Source: Rhodococcus rhodochrous
GTDB lineage: Bacteria > Actinomycetota > Actinomycetes > Mycobacteriales > Mycobacteriaceae
Direction: 5' to 3'
Assembly (NCBI RefSeq): GCF_014854695.1
Contig: NZ_CP027557.1
Coordinates: 2,294,001 to 2,358,000, forward strand
Length of the DNA stretch: 64,000 nucleotides
The translations under genes and the position numbers were made by a program. Positions 1 through 8,042 of this stretch are shown here, one piece after another (position 1 is the first letter of the stretch; every line of letters begins with the position of its first letter). Below the pieces are notes generated by a model. That model ran no database searches. It worked only from the letters and a program-made list of their open reading frames with translations, and was not told where the DNA came from.

Positions 1-74
1 GGGTCTTCGGCGCCAGAGTCGTTTCCTCCGCATACGATGGCGGGTGTCGTGATCGTCGTGGACGGGAGTTGGTC

Positions 75-1298
75 GTGGGTGCGTTGTGGCACGGATTCGC
101 CGATATGGGCGCGATCGAACGGGACGGCGCATTCGTCGTGTCGCGCGGGGAAGGCGCGTACATCTGGGACGACGCCGGCAACCGTTACCTCGATGCCACC
201 GCCGGACTGTGGTTCACCAACGTCGGTCACGGCCGCACCGAGATCGGCGAGGCGATCGCAGCGCAGATCGCCAAGCTCGCCCACTACTCGAACTTCGGCG
301 ACCTGACCTCCGAGCCCACGGTCGAACTCGCCGAGCGTCTCGCGGGGATCGCCCCGGTTCCGGGCAGCAAGATCTTCTTCACCTCCGGCGGATCCGACTC
401 GGTCGATTCGGCGGCCAAGCTCGCGCGGCGGTACTGGCAGGAGGTCGGAAAGCCCGGCAAGCGGCTGCTGGTCTCGCGGGAGAAGGCGTACCACGGCATG
501 CACGTCGGTGGTACCTCGCTCGCCGGTATCCCCGTCAACGGTGAGGGCTACGGCCGCCTGTGGGAGGACACCGCGCGGGTTGCGTGGGACGACGCCAAGG
601 CTCTGCTCGAACTCATCGATTCGGTCGGTGCCGACTCCATCGCGGCCTTCTTCTGCGAACCCGTCATCGGTGCGGGCGGGGTGTACCTGCCGCCGGACGG
701 CTATCTCGCCGAGATCCGCGACATCTGCCGCGACCACGACATCCTGTTCGTCGTCGACGAGGTGGTCACCGGTTTCGGTCGTATCGGTGGTTCGTGGTTC
801 GCGTCGTCCCGATTCGATCTGAATCCCGACATGGTCACCACCGCAAAGGGACTCACCTCCGGCTACCTGCCGATGGGCGCTCTGTTCGTCGCTCCGCGGG
901 TCGCCGAACCGTTCTTCGCCGGAGGCGTGTGGTGGCGCCACGGCTACACCTACGGCGGGCACGCTGCCGCCGCAGCGGCCGCTCTCGCCAACCTCGACAT
1001 CATCGAGCGCGAGGATCTGCTCACCGAGTCGGCGCGTATCGAGCGGACGCTGCACGAGAAGCTCGCTCCGCTGGCGGATCATCCGCGGGTCGCCGAGGTC
1101 CGCAGCGGTCTCGGTGCGGTGGCGGCCGTGCAGCTCGCCGATCCGTCCGAGGCGCTCGGCTTCGTCAAGACCCTGCGACAGCACGGGATCTCGGGACGTG
1201 CGGCCGGTCAGGGAGCGATGCAGATCTCCCCGTCGTTCGTGATGACCGACGAGCAGATCACCGATCTCGCCGACGGAATCGCCGCAGCACTCGGCTGA
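75..1298 (+). CDS. Class III (omega) aminotransferase
   Basis: PLP-dependent class III aminotransferase of about 407 residues, moving an amino group between an amine or omega-amino acid and a keto acid in the cytosol. The cofactor lysine is Lys258 in the motif TTAKGLTSGYLPMGA. The Asp of VDEVVTGFGR should bind the pyridine nitrogen, and GGSDSVDSA is the phosphate-binding region. Length is typical of beta-alanine/pyruvate-type enzymes. GTG at 75 is chosen because GGGAG lies 6 nt upstream; TTG at 69 is an in-frame alternative with no spacing. The substrate cannot be read from sequence. The 3' end overlaps the convergent small gene by 41 bp. Confidence 0.88.
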   Translation: MGALWHGFADMGAIERDGAFVVSRGEGAYIWDDAGNRYLDATAGLWFTNVGHGRTEIGEAIAAQIAKLAHYSNFGDLTSEPTVELAERLAGIAPVPGSKIFFTSGGSDSVDSAAKLARRYWQEVGKPGKRLLVSREKAYHGMHVGGTSLAGIPVNGEGYGRLWEDTARVAWDDAKALLELIDSVGADSIAAFFCEPVIGAGGVYLPPDGYLAEIRDICRDHDILFVVDEVVTGFGRIGGSWFASSRFDLNPDMVTTAKGLTSGYLPMGALFVAPRVAEPFFAGGVWWRHGYTYGGHAAAAAAALANLDIIEREDLLTESARIERTLHEKLAPLADHPRVAEVRSGLGAVAAVQLADPSEALGFVKTLRQHGISGRAAGQGAMQISPSFVMTDEQITDLADGIAAALG

Positions 1299-1524
1299 TC
1301 CGTTCCTTCGGCCCGACCGGTACCTCGGCGAGGGGGAGTTCGGCGCTGCCGTCGCGTGCGGCGAGCGAACGCGCGTAACGCTCGTGCAGCACCGACCGCA
1401 CCTCGTCCGGGCTGTAGTTCCGTCGTTGCCGCTCGTTGCGGGCGGCGACGGCACCGGTCGCCGCGACTCCCACGATCCCGGCGAGTCCGACGAGCTTCCA
1501 CCACTTGCCACCGCGTAGTGCCAT
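1258..1524 (-). CDS. Small membrane-anchored hypothetical protein
   Basis: An 88-residue protein with one hydrophobic segment near the N-terminus (about residues 11-28, LVGLAGIVGVAATGAVAA). The rest is charged and very Arg-rich, ending RRFRRRDR, so it looks like a single-pass inner-membrane protein with a basic cytoplasmic tail. No known domain is recognised. Its last 41 bp lie antisense inside the aminotransferase 3' end. Its start codon lies in the first copy of a 30-bp tandem repeat, so the repeat forms its 5' region. Real-gene status rests on the coherent membrane-protein composition and placement. Confidence 0.6.
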   Translation of the reverse strand: MALRGGKWWKLVGLAGIVGVAATGAVAARNERQRRNYSPDEVRSVLHERYARSLAARDGSAELPLAEVPVGPKERISRVLRRFRRRDR

Positions 1525-1640
1525 GTGGACGACCCTAGCGGCCGTCGGGACCATGCGGACGACCCCAGCGGCCGTCGGGGCCATGCGGACGACCTCAGCG
1601 GCCGTCGGGGCCATGCGGACGACCCCAGCGGCGGTCGGGC
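1521..1640. repeat. 30-bp tandem repeat, four copies
   Basis: Four head-to-tail copies of exactly 30 bp (1521-1550, 1551-1580, 1581-1610, 1611-1640), beginning CCATGCGGACGACC. They differ at only a few positions. The array fills nearly the whole gap between two divergent genes: the first copy contains the start codon of the minus-strand 88-residue gene, and the last runs up to the -10-like element of the plus-strand gene at 1657. Confidence 0.95.
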
Positions 1641-1656
1641 ATGGCAGGCTGACGGC

Positions 1657-2367
1657 ATGGACACTTCGTCGGCTGATCGGTGTGCCGGTGCGCGTTCGCG
1701 TCTCACCCTCGACGAGGCCGTGGCGACGACCCGCACGGGGGACCTGTGGATGTTCCGCGGCGCAACCCCGGCCGACCGAGCGATCCAGACGCTGACCAAC
1801 GCGCCGGTGAACCACGTGGGGATGACGGTCGCACTCGAGGACCTGCCGCCGCTCATGTGGCACGCCGAGCTGGGCCGCAGCCTCCCGGACATGTGGACGG
1901 GACGGCACCAGCGCGGCGTGCAGTTGCACGACCTGCGCAGTGCGGTGCAGGTGTGGGCCGCGCGTTACGGCCAGCGCGGCTGGTTGCGGCAGATCTCGGT
2001 GGCGGTCACCCCGGATCAGGAGGATCAGCTGCTGCGCACGATCGCGCGGCTCGACGGCACACCGTTCCCGTCGACGACGACACTCACGGGGCGATGGTTC
2101 GCGGGCCGACTCCCACGTCGTCGGCGGGCCGCCGTCCCGTCCGGTGGGCTCGAGAGCGCGTACTGCGCCGAGGTGGTCGGATTGACGCTGGAGGAGATGG
2201 GATTGCTGCAGCAACGGCACCGGGGAAGCAACTGGTACGACCCCGGCCGGTTCTGGAGCGGCGATCGGCTGCCGCTCGCTCCCGGGGTGGAGTTCGGCGG
2301 CGAGATCGAGGTCGTGCTCGATGAGGACGACCTCGCTGCCGGAAAGGCGGCCGGCTCGGCGTCGTAG
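1657..2367 (+). CDS. YiiX-like permuted NlpC/P60 cysteine hydrolase
   Basis: A 236-residue protein resembling the circularly permuted papain-like (YiiX/YebB) family of NlpC/P60 hydrolases. The family hallmark is a His soon after the N-terminal strand and a nucleophile Cys towards the C-terminus. Here these appear to be NHVGM (about residue 50) and AYCAEVVGL (about residue 170). There is no signal peptide, so it is probably cytosolic. Related enzymes cleave amide or thioester bonds; the substrate is unknown. ATG at 1657 is favoured because TGGCAGGCT ends 6 nt upstream, a spacing seen at other leaderless starts here. The upstream 30-bp repeats could also be translated in frame. Confidence 0.7.
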   Translation: MDTSSADRCAGARSRLTLDEAVATTRTGDLWMFRGATPADRAIQTLTNAPVNHVGMTVALEDLPPLMWHAELGRSLPDMWTGRHQRGVQLHDLRSAVQVWAARYGQRGWLRQISVAVTPDQEDQLLRTIARLDGTPFPSTTTLTGRWFAGRLPRRRRAAVPSGGLESAYCAEVVGLTLEEMGLLQQRHRGSNWYDPGRFWSGDRLPLAPGVEFGGEIEVVLDEDDLAAGKAAGSAS

Positions 2368-2388
2368 AGCCCGGACCGGCGTAGTCCG

Positions 2389-2434
2389 ATAGTTGTGAAA
2401 GGTAAAGACGATAGGTCGTTCTACACTGATAGGC
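2389..2434 (+). promoter_or_regulatory. oxyR promoter with OxyR-type spaced half-sites
   Basis: TACACT (2422-2427) is a -10 element ending 7 nt before the GTG start, so oxyR is probably leaderless. ATAG occurs at 2389-2392 and again at 2411-2414, a 22-bp (two helical turn) spacing. Reading ATAG-N7-AGGT-N7-ATAG-N7-TACA, this follows the ATAG-N7-CTAT repeat geometry known for OxyR sites. Autoregulation is inferred. Confidence 0.55.
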
Positions 2435-3367
2435 GTGACCGATCAGAGCTACCAGCCCACCCTCTCGCAGCTGCGTGCCTTCGTCGCGGTGGCCACCTAC
2501 CGCCACTTCGGCACGGCCGCAGCGCGACTCGAGGTCAGCCAGCCCACCCTGTCCCAGGGTCTGGCGGCTCTCGAGAACGGCCTCGGCGTCCAGCTCATCG
2601 AGCGCAGCACCCGCCGTGTGCTGGTGACACCGGTGGGTGCACGCCTGCTTCCCTACGCAGAGGTGGTGCTCGACGCAGCCGACGGCTTCGTCGACGCGGC
2701 GGCAGGAGTGTCCGACGGACTGTCGGGCCCGCTGCGGGTGGGGTTGATCCCCACCGTCGCGCCCTACGTCCTGCCCGAGATCCTGCCCGCACTCGACGAA
2801 GCGATGCCGGCCCTGTCGCTGCAGGTCGTCGAGGACCAGACTGCGCGGCTCCTCGACGCACTGCGCGCCGGAACCCTCGACGTCGCCGTCCTCGCACTGC
2901 CCGCCGACGTTTCGGGTGTGATCGAAGTTCCGCTGTACGACGAGGAATTCGTCCTCGTCCTGCCGACCGGACACGAACTCGCCGGGCGCACCGATCTCTC
3001 GGTCTCCGCACTCGACAATGCGCAACTGCTGCTGCTCGACGAAGGCCACTGCCTGCGCGACCAGACACTCGACCTGTGCCGGTCCGTCGACGCGCGACCG
3101 ACATTCGGCGACACCCGTGCGACCTCCCTGTCCACCGTGGTGCGCTGCGTCGCAGGACGATTGGGCATCACGCTCGTCCCGGCCTCCGCGGTCGCCGTCG
3201 AAACCGCCCGGGGAGACCTCGAGGTCGCGCACTTCGCGGACCCGGCACCCGGCCGCCGGATCGGTCTGGTGTTCCGCTCGTCGTCCCCGCGCGGAGTCGA
3301 CTACCGCATCCTCGCCGAGACCATCCGCGGCTGCGTCCCGCCGACCTGCCGCCCCGTCGTCTCCTGA
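2435..3367 (+). CDS. oxyR: Hydrogen-peroxide sensor OxyR (LysR family)
   Basis: LysR-type transcription factor of 310 residues: N-terminal winged helix-turn-helix (about 8-67, with AARLEVSQPTLSQ as recognition region) and a two-lobed regulatory domain (about 95-300). The motif GHCLRDQTLDLC places two cysteines at 206 and 215, matching the reactive disulfide pair of OxyR, which separates it from ordinary LysR proteins. Peroxide oxidises the pair and activates antioxidant genes. The usual neighbours ahpC/ahpD are absent, so it acts in trans or on its own promoter. GTG at 2435 follows a -10 element by 7 nt. Confidence 0.92.
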   Translation: MTDQSYQPTLSQLRAFVAVATYRHFGTAAARLEVSQPTLSQGLAALENGLGVQLIERSTRRVLVTPVGARLLPYAEVVLDAADGFVDAAAGVSDGLSGPLRVGLIPTVAPYVLPEILPALDEAMPALSLQVVEDQTARLLDALRAGTLDVAVLALPADVSGVIEVPLYDEEFVLVLPTGHELAGRTDLSVSALDNAQLLLLDEGHCLRDQTLDLCRSVDARPTFGDTRATSLSTVVRCVAGRLGITLVPASAVAVETARGDLEVAHFADPAPGRRIGLVFRSSSPRGVDYRILAETIRGCVPPTCRPVVS

Positions 3368-3378
3368 CGAAGACCCCC

Positions 3379-4146
3379 TCAGCGCCGACCGCGTCGGGGT
3401 TTTCCGGGGCGCTTGCGCGCGGAGGTCCCTGCTCGGCGCGACGTCTTGGGTTCCGGCGCGCGGCGCTTCGGGGCCGAGCCCTTGCGTTCACCACGACGCG
3501 AGGTGCCGCCCGACTCGGCTTCCGGTTCGGAGTCGCTGCGGCGGCCACGAGAACTGTTGGCCGTCCGTCCCCGGACGATGCCGACGAACTCGTCGACGAG
3601 ATCGGTCGTCCGGTCGGTGATCCACACGAGACCCACCTGGGACGCCGGCGCGTCGACGACGGGACGGTAGGTCAGGTCGCGTCGGTGGTGCAGGCGGGCG
3701 AGCGACTGCGGCGTGACGAGCACACCCACTTCCGAGGCGACGTGCGAGATCGCGTCCTCGGTGGTCGCGGGCCGCTCGAAGGCCTCCTCGCCGGGAAGGG
3801 CGACCCAATCGAGCACGTCGTCGAGCGGATGCAGCACCGTCTCGTCGGCGAGGTCGGACACCGACACCTCGTCGACCGCCGCGAACACGTGCTCCTTGGG
3901 CACCACCACGACGGAGACCTCGGTGTAGAGGGGGATGACCGACAGGCCGTCCCGTTGCAGCGGCAGGCGCAGCAGTGCGATGTCGGCGGCGTCCTCGCGC
4001 AGCGGATCCGCGCCTGCCGTCGGTTCGACGGGGACCAGTTCGATCGGGACGTCCGGCATCCGCTCGTTCCACACCCGCACCCACTTCGCGGGGGTGACAC
4101 CCGGGACGTAGGCCAAGCGGAAGGGTTGCACGGTCGGTTCGCTCAC
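3379..4146 (-). CDS. LysR-type substrate-binding domain protein without HTH
   Basis: A 255-residue protein resembling the effector-binding half of LysR regulators (about residues 8-195: AYVPGVTPAKWVRVW, then ALLRLPLQRDGLSVIPLY). It has no N-terminal helix-turn-helix. The last 55 residues are an Arg/Lys/Ser/Pro-rich tail that may bind nucleic acid. Similar HTH-less proteins occur in mycobacteria; function is unknown. It converges on oxyR with an 11-bp gap. The GTG start at 4146 is supported by TAGCCT (4153-4158) six nt upstream, so the mRNA is probably leaderless. The ligand may be an aromatic acid, but nothing in the sequence shows it. Confidence 0.75.
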   Translation of the reverse strand: MSEPTVQPFRLAYVPGVTPAKWVRVWNERMPDVPIELVPVEPTAGADPLREDAADIALLRLPLQRDGLSVIPLYTEVSVVVVPKEHVFAAVDEVSVSDLADETVLHPLDDVLDWVALPGEEAFERPATTEDAISHVASEVGVLVTPQSLARLHHRRDLTYRPVVDAPASQVGLVWITDRTTDLVDEFVGIVRGRTANSSRGRRSDSEPEAESGGTSRRGERKGSAPKRRAPEPKTSRRAGTSARKRPGKPRRGRR

Positions 4147-4187
4147 CGAGTCAGGCTACCGCTCCCGTGACCCGCCGCCTGCGACGA

Positions 4188-6692
4188 TCAGCCCTCGACG
4201 ATCTCGAACTCGTCGAACACCACTTCACCGGCCGCATCGGACTCGCCGAGATTCACCTCGCCGATCAACGCCCAGCCGTGATCGCCCTGCGGGTCGTGCA
4301 GGGTCTGACGCACCCGCCACAGTTCGGGACCCGTCTCGACGGTGAAGAGCAGCGGTCCACGCGCGTCGGGGCCGGTGCCGATCTCGTCGTACTCGTCGAA
4401 GTACAACTCGAGCAGGTCCTCCCAGTCCTCGGCGTCGAGACCGTCGCCGAGGGCCGCGAGTTTGTCCCAGCGCCGACGTGAGGCCAGCTCGACCCGCTTG
4501 AACATCGCGTTGCGGACCATGACCTTGAACGCACGGACGTTCGCGGACAACGGGCGAGGAGAGTCGACACCGAACGCGATCTGCTGGTCGTCGGATTCCA
4601 CCCCGGGATGGGTGAGCGACTCCCACTCGTCGAGCAGGGACGAGTCGACCTGACGGATCAGTTCGCCGAGCCACTCGATGATGTCCTCGAGCTCCTCCGT
4701 GCGCGCGGCGTCCGGTACCGTCTGCCGCAGGGCGCGGTAGGCGTCGGCGAGATAGCGCAGGACCAACCCCTCGGAGCGGGCCAGACCGTAGTGCGAGACC
4801 AGCTCGGAGAAGGTCATGCTGCGCTCGATCATGTCGCGCACCACCGACTTCGGGGACAGCGGGAACTCCGACACCCAGGGATGGCCACCCCGGTACGTCT
4901 CGAAGGCAGGCTCGAGCAGCTCTACGAGCGGCTTGGGCCAGGTGATCTCCTCGAGCAGTTCCATTCGCTCGTCGTACTCGATGCCGTCGGCCTTCATCTG
5001 CGCGACGGCCTCACCGCGCGCAGCGTGCTGCTGTGCCATGAGCACCTGACGCGGATCGTCGAGCGTCGATTCGATGACCGACACGACATCGAGAGCGTAG
5101 GTGGGGGAGTCGACGTCGAGCAGTTCGATCGCTGCGAGGGCGAACGGCGACAGCGGCTGGTTGAGCGCGAAGTCGCGTTGCAGGTCGACGGTGAGACGGG
5201 CCCGGCGCCCGAACTCGTCCGGCTCGTCGAGCTGCTGGACCACGCCCGCCTGCAGCAGCCCCCGATACAGCGAGATCGCCTTGAGGATGTGCTTGCGCTG
5301 CGCCGGACGGGGTTCGTGGTTGTCCTCGAGCAGATGCCGCATCGCGTCGAAGCAATTGCCCGGTCGCGCAATGACGTTGAGCAACATCGAGTTGCTCACC
5401 GAGAACCGCGACTGCAGCGGTTCGGGCGACGCCGCGATCAGCTTGTCGAAGGTGCCCTCACCCCACGAGACGAAACCTTCGGGTGCCTTCTTGCGCTGCA
5501 CCTTCCGGCGCTTCTTCGGATCGTCCCCGGCCTTGGCGAGAGCCCGGACGTTCTCGATCTCGTGCTCCGGGGCCTGCACGACGACGGTGCCCATCGTGTC
5601 GTATCCGGCGCGACCTGCACGACCGGCGATCTGGTGGAACTCGCGCGCCTTGAGCTGCCGGGTGCGGGTGCCGTCGAACTTCGTCAGGCCCGTGAGCAGC
5701 ACGGTGCGGATCGGCACGTTGATGCCGACGCCGAGCGTGTCGGTACCGCAGATGACCTTCAGCAGCCCGTCCTGCGCGAGCTTCTCGATCAGGCGCCGGT
5801 ATTTCGGCAGCATGCCCGCGTGGTGCACGCCGATACCGTGCCGGACGAGACGCGAAAGGGTCTTGCCGAAACCGGTGGAGAACCGGAAGTCGCCCAGAGC
5901 GGTGGCGATCGCCTCCTTCTCGGCCTTCGTGCACATGTTCACGCTGGTCAGAGCCTGAGCGCGCTCGAGGGCCGCGGCCTGGGTGAAGTGCACGACGTAG
6001 ACGGGCGCCTGGTGCGTCGTGACGAGCTCCTCGATCGCTTCCCCGATGGGTGCCTGCGAGTACGAGAAGGTCAGCGGGACCGGACGTTCGGAGCCCGAGA
6101 CCTCCGCCGTCGGCCGTCCCGTGCGGCGGGTCAGGTCCTTCTGCAGGAAAGTCACGTCGCCGAGCGTCGCGGACATGAGCAGGAACTGCGCGTGCGGCAA
6201 TTCGATGAGCGGAACCTGCCACGCCCACCCGCGGTCGGGTTCGGAGTAGAAGTGGAACTCGTCCATCACGACCTGGCCGATGTCGGAGTCCGGTCCTTCG
6301 CGCAACGCGAGATTCGCGACGATCTCGGCGGTGGCGCAGATGATCGGTGCTCCGGCGTTGACCGACGCGTCGCCGGTCATCATGCCGACCTTGTCGGCAC
6401 CGAAGACGTCGCACAGGGCGAAGAACTTCTCGCTCACGAGCGCCTTGATCGGGGCGGTGTAGAAGGTGCGCTTGCCCGCGGCGAGCGCGAAGAAGTGCGC
6501 ACCGAGCGCCACCATCGATTTCCCCGAGCCCGTGGGTGTGGCGAGGATGACGTTGGAGCCGGCGACGAGCTCCATGAGCGCTTCCTCCTGCGCCGGATAC
6601 AGCGAGATGCCCCGATCCGTCGTCCAGGTGGTGAACGCGTCGAACAACGCGTCGTCATCGACGGGGTCGGGTATCAGATCGGGAAGCAGCAC
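4188..6692 (-). CDS. DUF3516 Ski2-like superfamily 2 RNA helicase
   Basis: DEAD/DEAH helicase of 834 residues, probably acting on RNA. Visible motifs: Walker A ATPTGSGKS (about residue 55), motif II DEFH in VVMDEFHFY (about 144), motif III LMSATLGD (about 173), and motif VI HQIAGRAGRAGYD (about 355). The C-terminal half matches the actinobacterial DUF3516 extension rather than HelY. Family relation to Ski2/Mtr4 suggests RNA turnover or ribosome biogenesis; that role is inferred. The GTG start at 6692 has TAGCCT (6699-6704) 6 nt upstream, again leaderless. A 24-bp repeat array lies between it and the next gene upstream. Confidence 0.88.
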   Translation of the reverse strand: MLLPDLIPDPVDDDALFDAFTTWTTDRGISLYPAQEEALMELVAGSNVILATPTGSGKSMVALGAHFFALAAGKRTFYTAPIKALVSEKFFALCDVFGADKVGMMTGDASVNAGAPIICATAEIVANLALREGPDSDIGQVVMDEFHFYSEPDRGWAWQVPLIELPHAQFLLMSATLGDVTFLQKDLTRRTGRPTAEVSGSERPVPLTFSYSQAPIGEAIEELVTTHQAPVYVVHFTQAAALERAQALTSVNMCTKAEKEAIATALGDFRFSTGFGKTLSRLVRHGIGVHHAGMLPKYRRLIEKLAQDGLLKVICGTDTLGVGINVPIRTVLLTGLTKFDGTRTRQLKAREFHQIAGRAGRAGYDTMGTVVVQAPEHEIENVRALAKAGDDPKKRRKVQRKKAPEGFVSWGEGTFDKLIAASPEPLQSRFSVSNSMLLNVIARPGNCFDAMRHLLEDNHEPRPAQRKHILKAISLYRGLLQAGVVQQLDEPDEFGRRARLTVDLQRDFALNQPLSPFALAAIELLDVDSPTYALDVVSVIESTLDDPRQVLMAQQHAARGEAVAQMKADGIEYDERMELLEEITWPKPLVELLEPAFETYRGGHPWVSEFPLSPKSVVRDMIERSMTFSELVSHYGLARSEGLVLRYLADAYRALRQTVPDAARTEELEDIIEWLGELIRQVDSSLLDEWESLTHPGVESDDQQIAFGVDSPRPLSANVRAFKVMVRNAMFKRVELASRRRWDKLAALGDGLDAEDWEDLLELYFDEYDEIGTGPDARGPLLFTVETGPELWRVRQTLHDPQGDHGWALIGEVNLGESDAAGEVVFDEFEIVEG

Positions 6693-6743
6693 TTCTCCAG
6701 GCTAGTCGGAAGGACCCGACCCACCCGAGCGGGTCGCGCGGCT

Positions 6744-6833
6744 CTGCGGGCAGCGCAGTCGGGTGCCCCTGCGGGCAGTGCAGTCGGTGCCCTGCGGGCA
6801 GTGCAGTCGGGTGCCCTGCGGGCAGTGCAGGTC
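6744..6833. repeat. About 24-bp tandem repeat, four units
   Basis: Units of 25, 23, 24 and a partial about 18 bp (6744-6768, 6769-6791, 6792-6815, 6816-6833) with core CTGCGGGCAGTGCAGTC. Each has an internal inverted repeat (CTGC...GCAG). The array fills the gap between the helicase start and the hydrolase stop codon, and the last unit runs into that stop codon. Confidence 0.9.
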
Positions 6834-7869
6834 AGGTGGCGCTGCGCTCGTCCGAACCCATCGCGCCGAGCACCGCCATGCGGGTCTCCGGGCCGCCGCT
6901 GATCTGCGACTCGCTCACGCCCGACACGAGCAGTCGACGCCAACGGTCGAGGTCGAACTCCAGGGGAGAGGTGGTCTCCAGAAAGTTCTCGACCACCCGC
7001 AGGAAGCGCAGCGGGTCGTCGCGGAACGGGAAGTGGCCGGAACCCCGGAAGATCTCGAGACGTGAACCGGGCATGGCCGAGTGCGCGAGATAGGCGTGGG
7101 CGACCGGGATGACGCTGTCGTGATCGCCCCAGATGAGCTGGACGGGGAGGTTCTCCGTCAGATAACAGCGATCGAGCATGGTCACGACCTGACCGCGCCA
7201 GTCGACCACCGCGCGCAGCGTGCGCAGATACGCCTCGTAGGCCGTGGGGTCGGGGAGGTTCCCCAGCACGCGCACCAGATCCGAGGTGTCGTGCAGCAGG
7301 GCACCGGGACGCAGCGGCGATCCGTTGACCCGATTCAGCACGGCACCGGCGGCGCGCAGGACCGGCATCGCCCCGGGCAGCCGCAGGACCCGCAGCGCTT
7401 CGCTGACGATCGGCACCGAGATCAGGCGCAGCGCAGGATGAACGTCCTTGGTGACTCCGCCGGACGCGACGAGCACCAGACGCTCGACCATGTGGGGGAA
7501 CTGGTAGGCGAACTGCATCGCCACCCCGCCGCCGAGGGAATGGCCGATCACCGTGACCGACTCGATCCCCAGGACCGACAGCAGGTCGCGCATGCCGTTC
7601 GCGTAGGCGGCCACCGAGTAGTCGGCCCGCGGCTTGTCGGATCGACCGTGCCCGAGCAGGTCGGGGGCGATCACGGTGTACTTCTCCGCCAGGTGCGGGA
7701 TCACGTCCTGCCAGGTCGAGGAGTCGTCACCGATGCCGTGCACGAGCAACAGAGCGGGACCGCTGCCGGCCATGCGGAACGCGCGTCGGTAACCGTGGAT
7801 CGTGCGGAACACGATGCGGGGTTCGTTGTCCGGAACCGGGCGAAGCGTCCGGGCGCGCGGTGGAACCAT
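6832..7869 (-). CDS. Alpha/beta hydrolase (Rv2715-like)
   Basis: A 345-residue alpha/beta-hydrolase fold enzyme resembling M. tuberculosis Rv2715 and the MhpC group. The oxyanion strand is LLLVHGIGDDSSTW, and the nucleophile elbow GHSLGGG carries the catalytic Ser. Asp in IWGDHDSVIP and His in GSGHFPFRD complete a plausible triad. No signal peptide, so cytosolic. The substrate is unknown. ATG at 7869 is chosen because AGGAGA sits about 6 nt upstream; the frame stays open further, but without a comparable site. It is followed by the repeat array, and the PAC2 gene is upstream on the same strand. Confidence 0.87.
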   Translation of the reverse strand: MVPPRARTLRPVPDNEPRIVFRTIHGYRRAFRMAGSGPALLLVHGIGDDSSTWQDVIPHLAEKYTVIAPDLLGHGRSDKPRADYSVAAYANGMRDLLSVLGIESVTVIGHSLGGGVAMQFAYQFPHMVERLVLVASGGVTKDVHPALRLISVPIVSEALRVLRLPGAMPVLRAAGAVLNRVNGSPLRPGALLHDTSDLVRVLGNLPDPTAYEAYLRTLRAVVDWRGQVVTMLDRCYLTENLPVQLIWGDHDSVIPVAHAYLAHSAMPGSRLEIFRGSGHFPFRDDPLRFLRVVENFLETTSPLEFDLDRWRRLLVSGVSESQISGGPETRMAVLGAMGSDERSAT

Positions 7870-8042
7870 GAGCGTCTCCTGCGACGTCGGTGATCGCGTG
7901 GTGGTAGCCGGGCTGCCCGGCCCGTCGCCGGGAACCGGACACAACTACCACTGTGGCATATCGCCGAAGCGTACCGCCTGTATGTGACGCCGACAACGAC
8001 GATTGTGACGATCATGAAACATCCGGCGGACCCGTCTTGGCG

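Noticed and set aside
1-74. Possible end of another gene at the left edge
   Set aside because: No frame in the first 74 bases has support; it is probably the 5' region of the aminotransferase gene.
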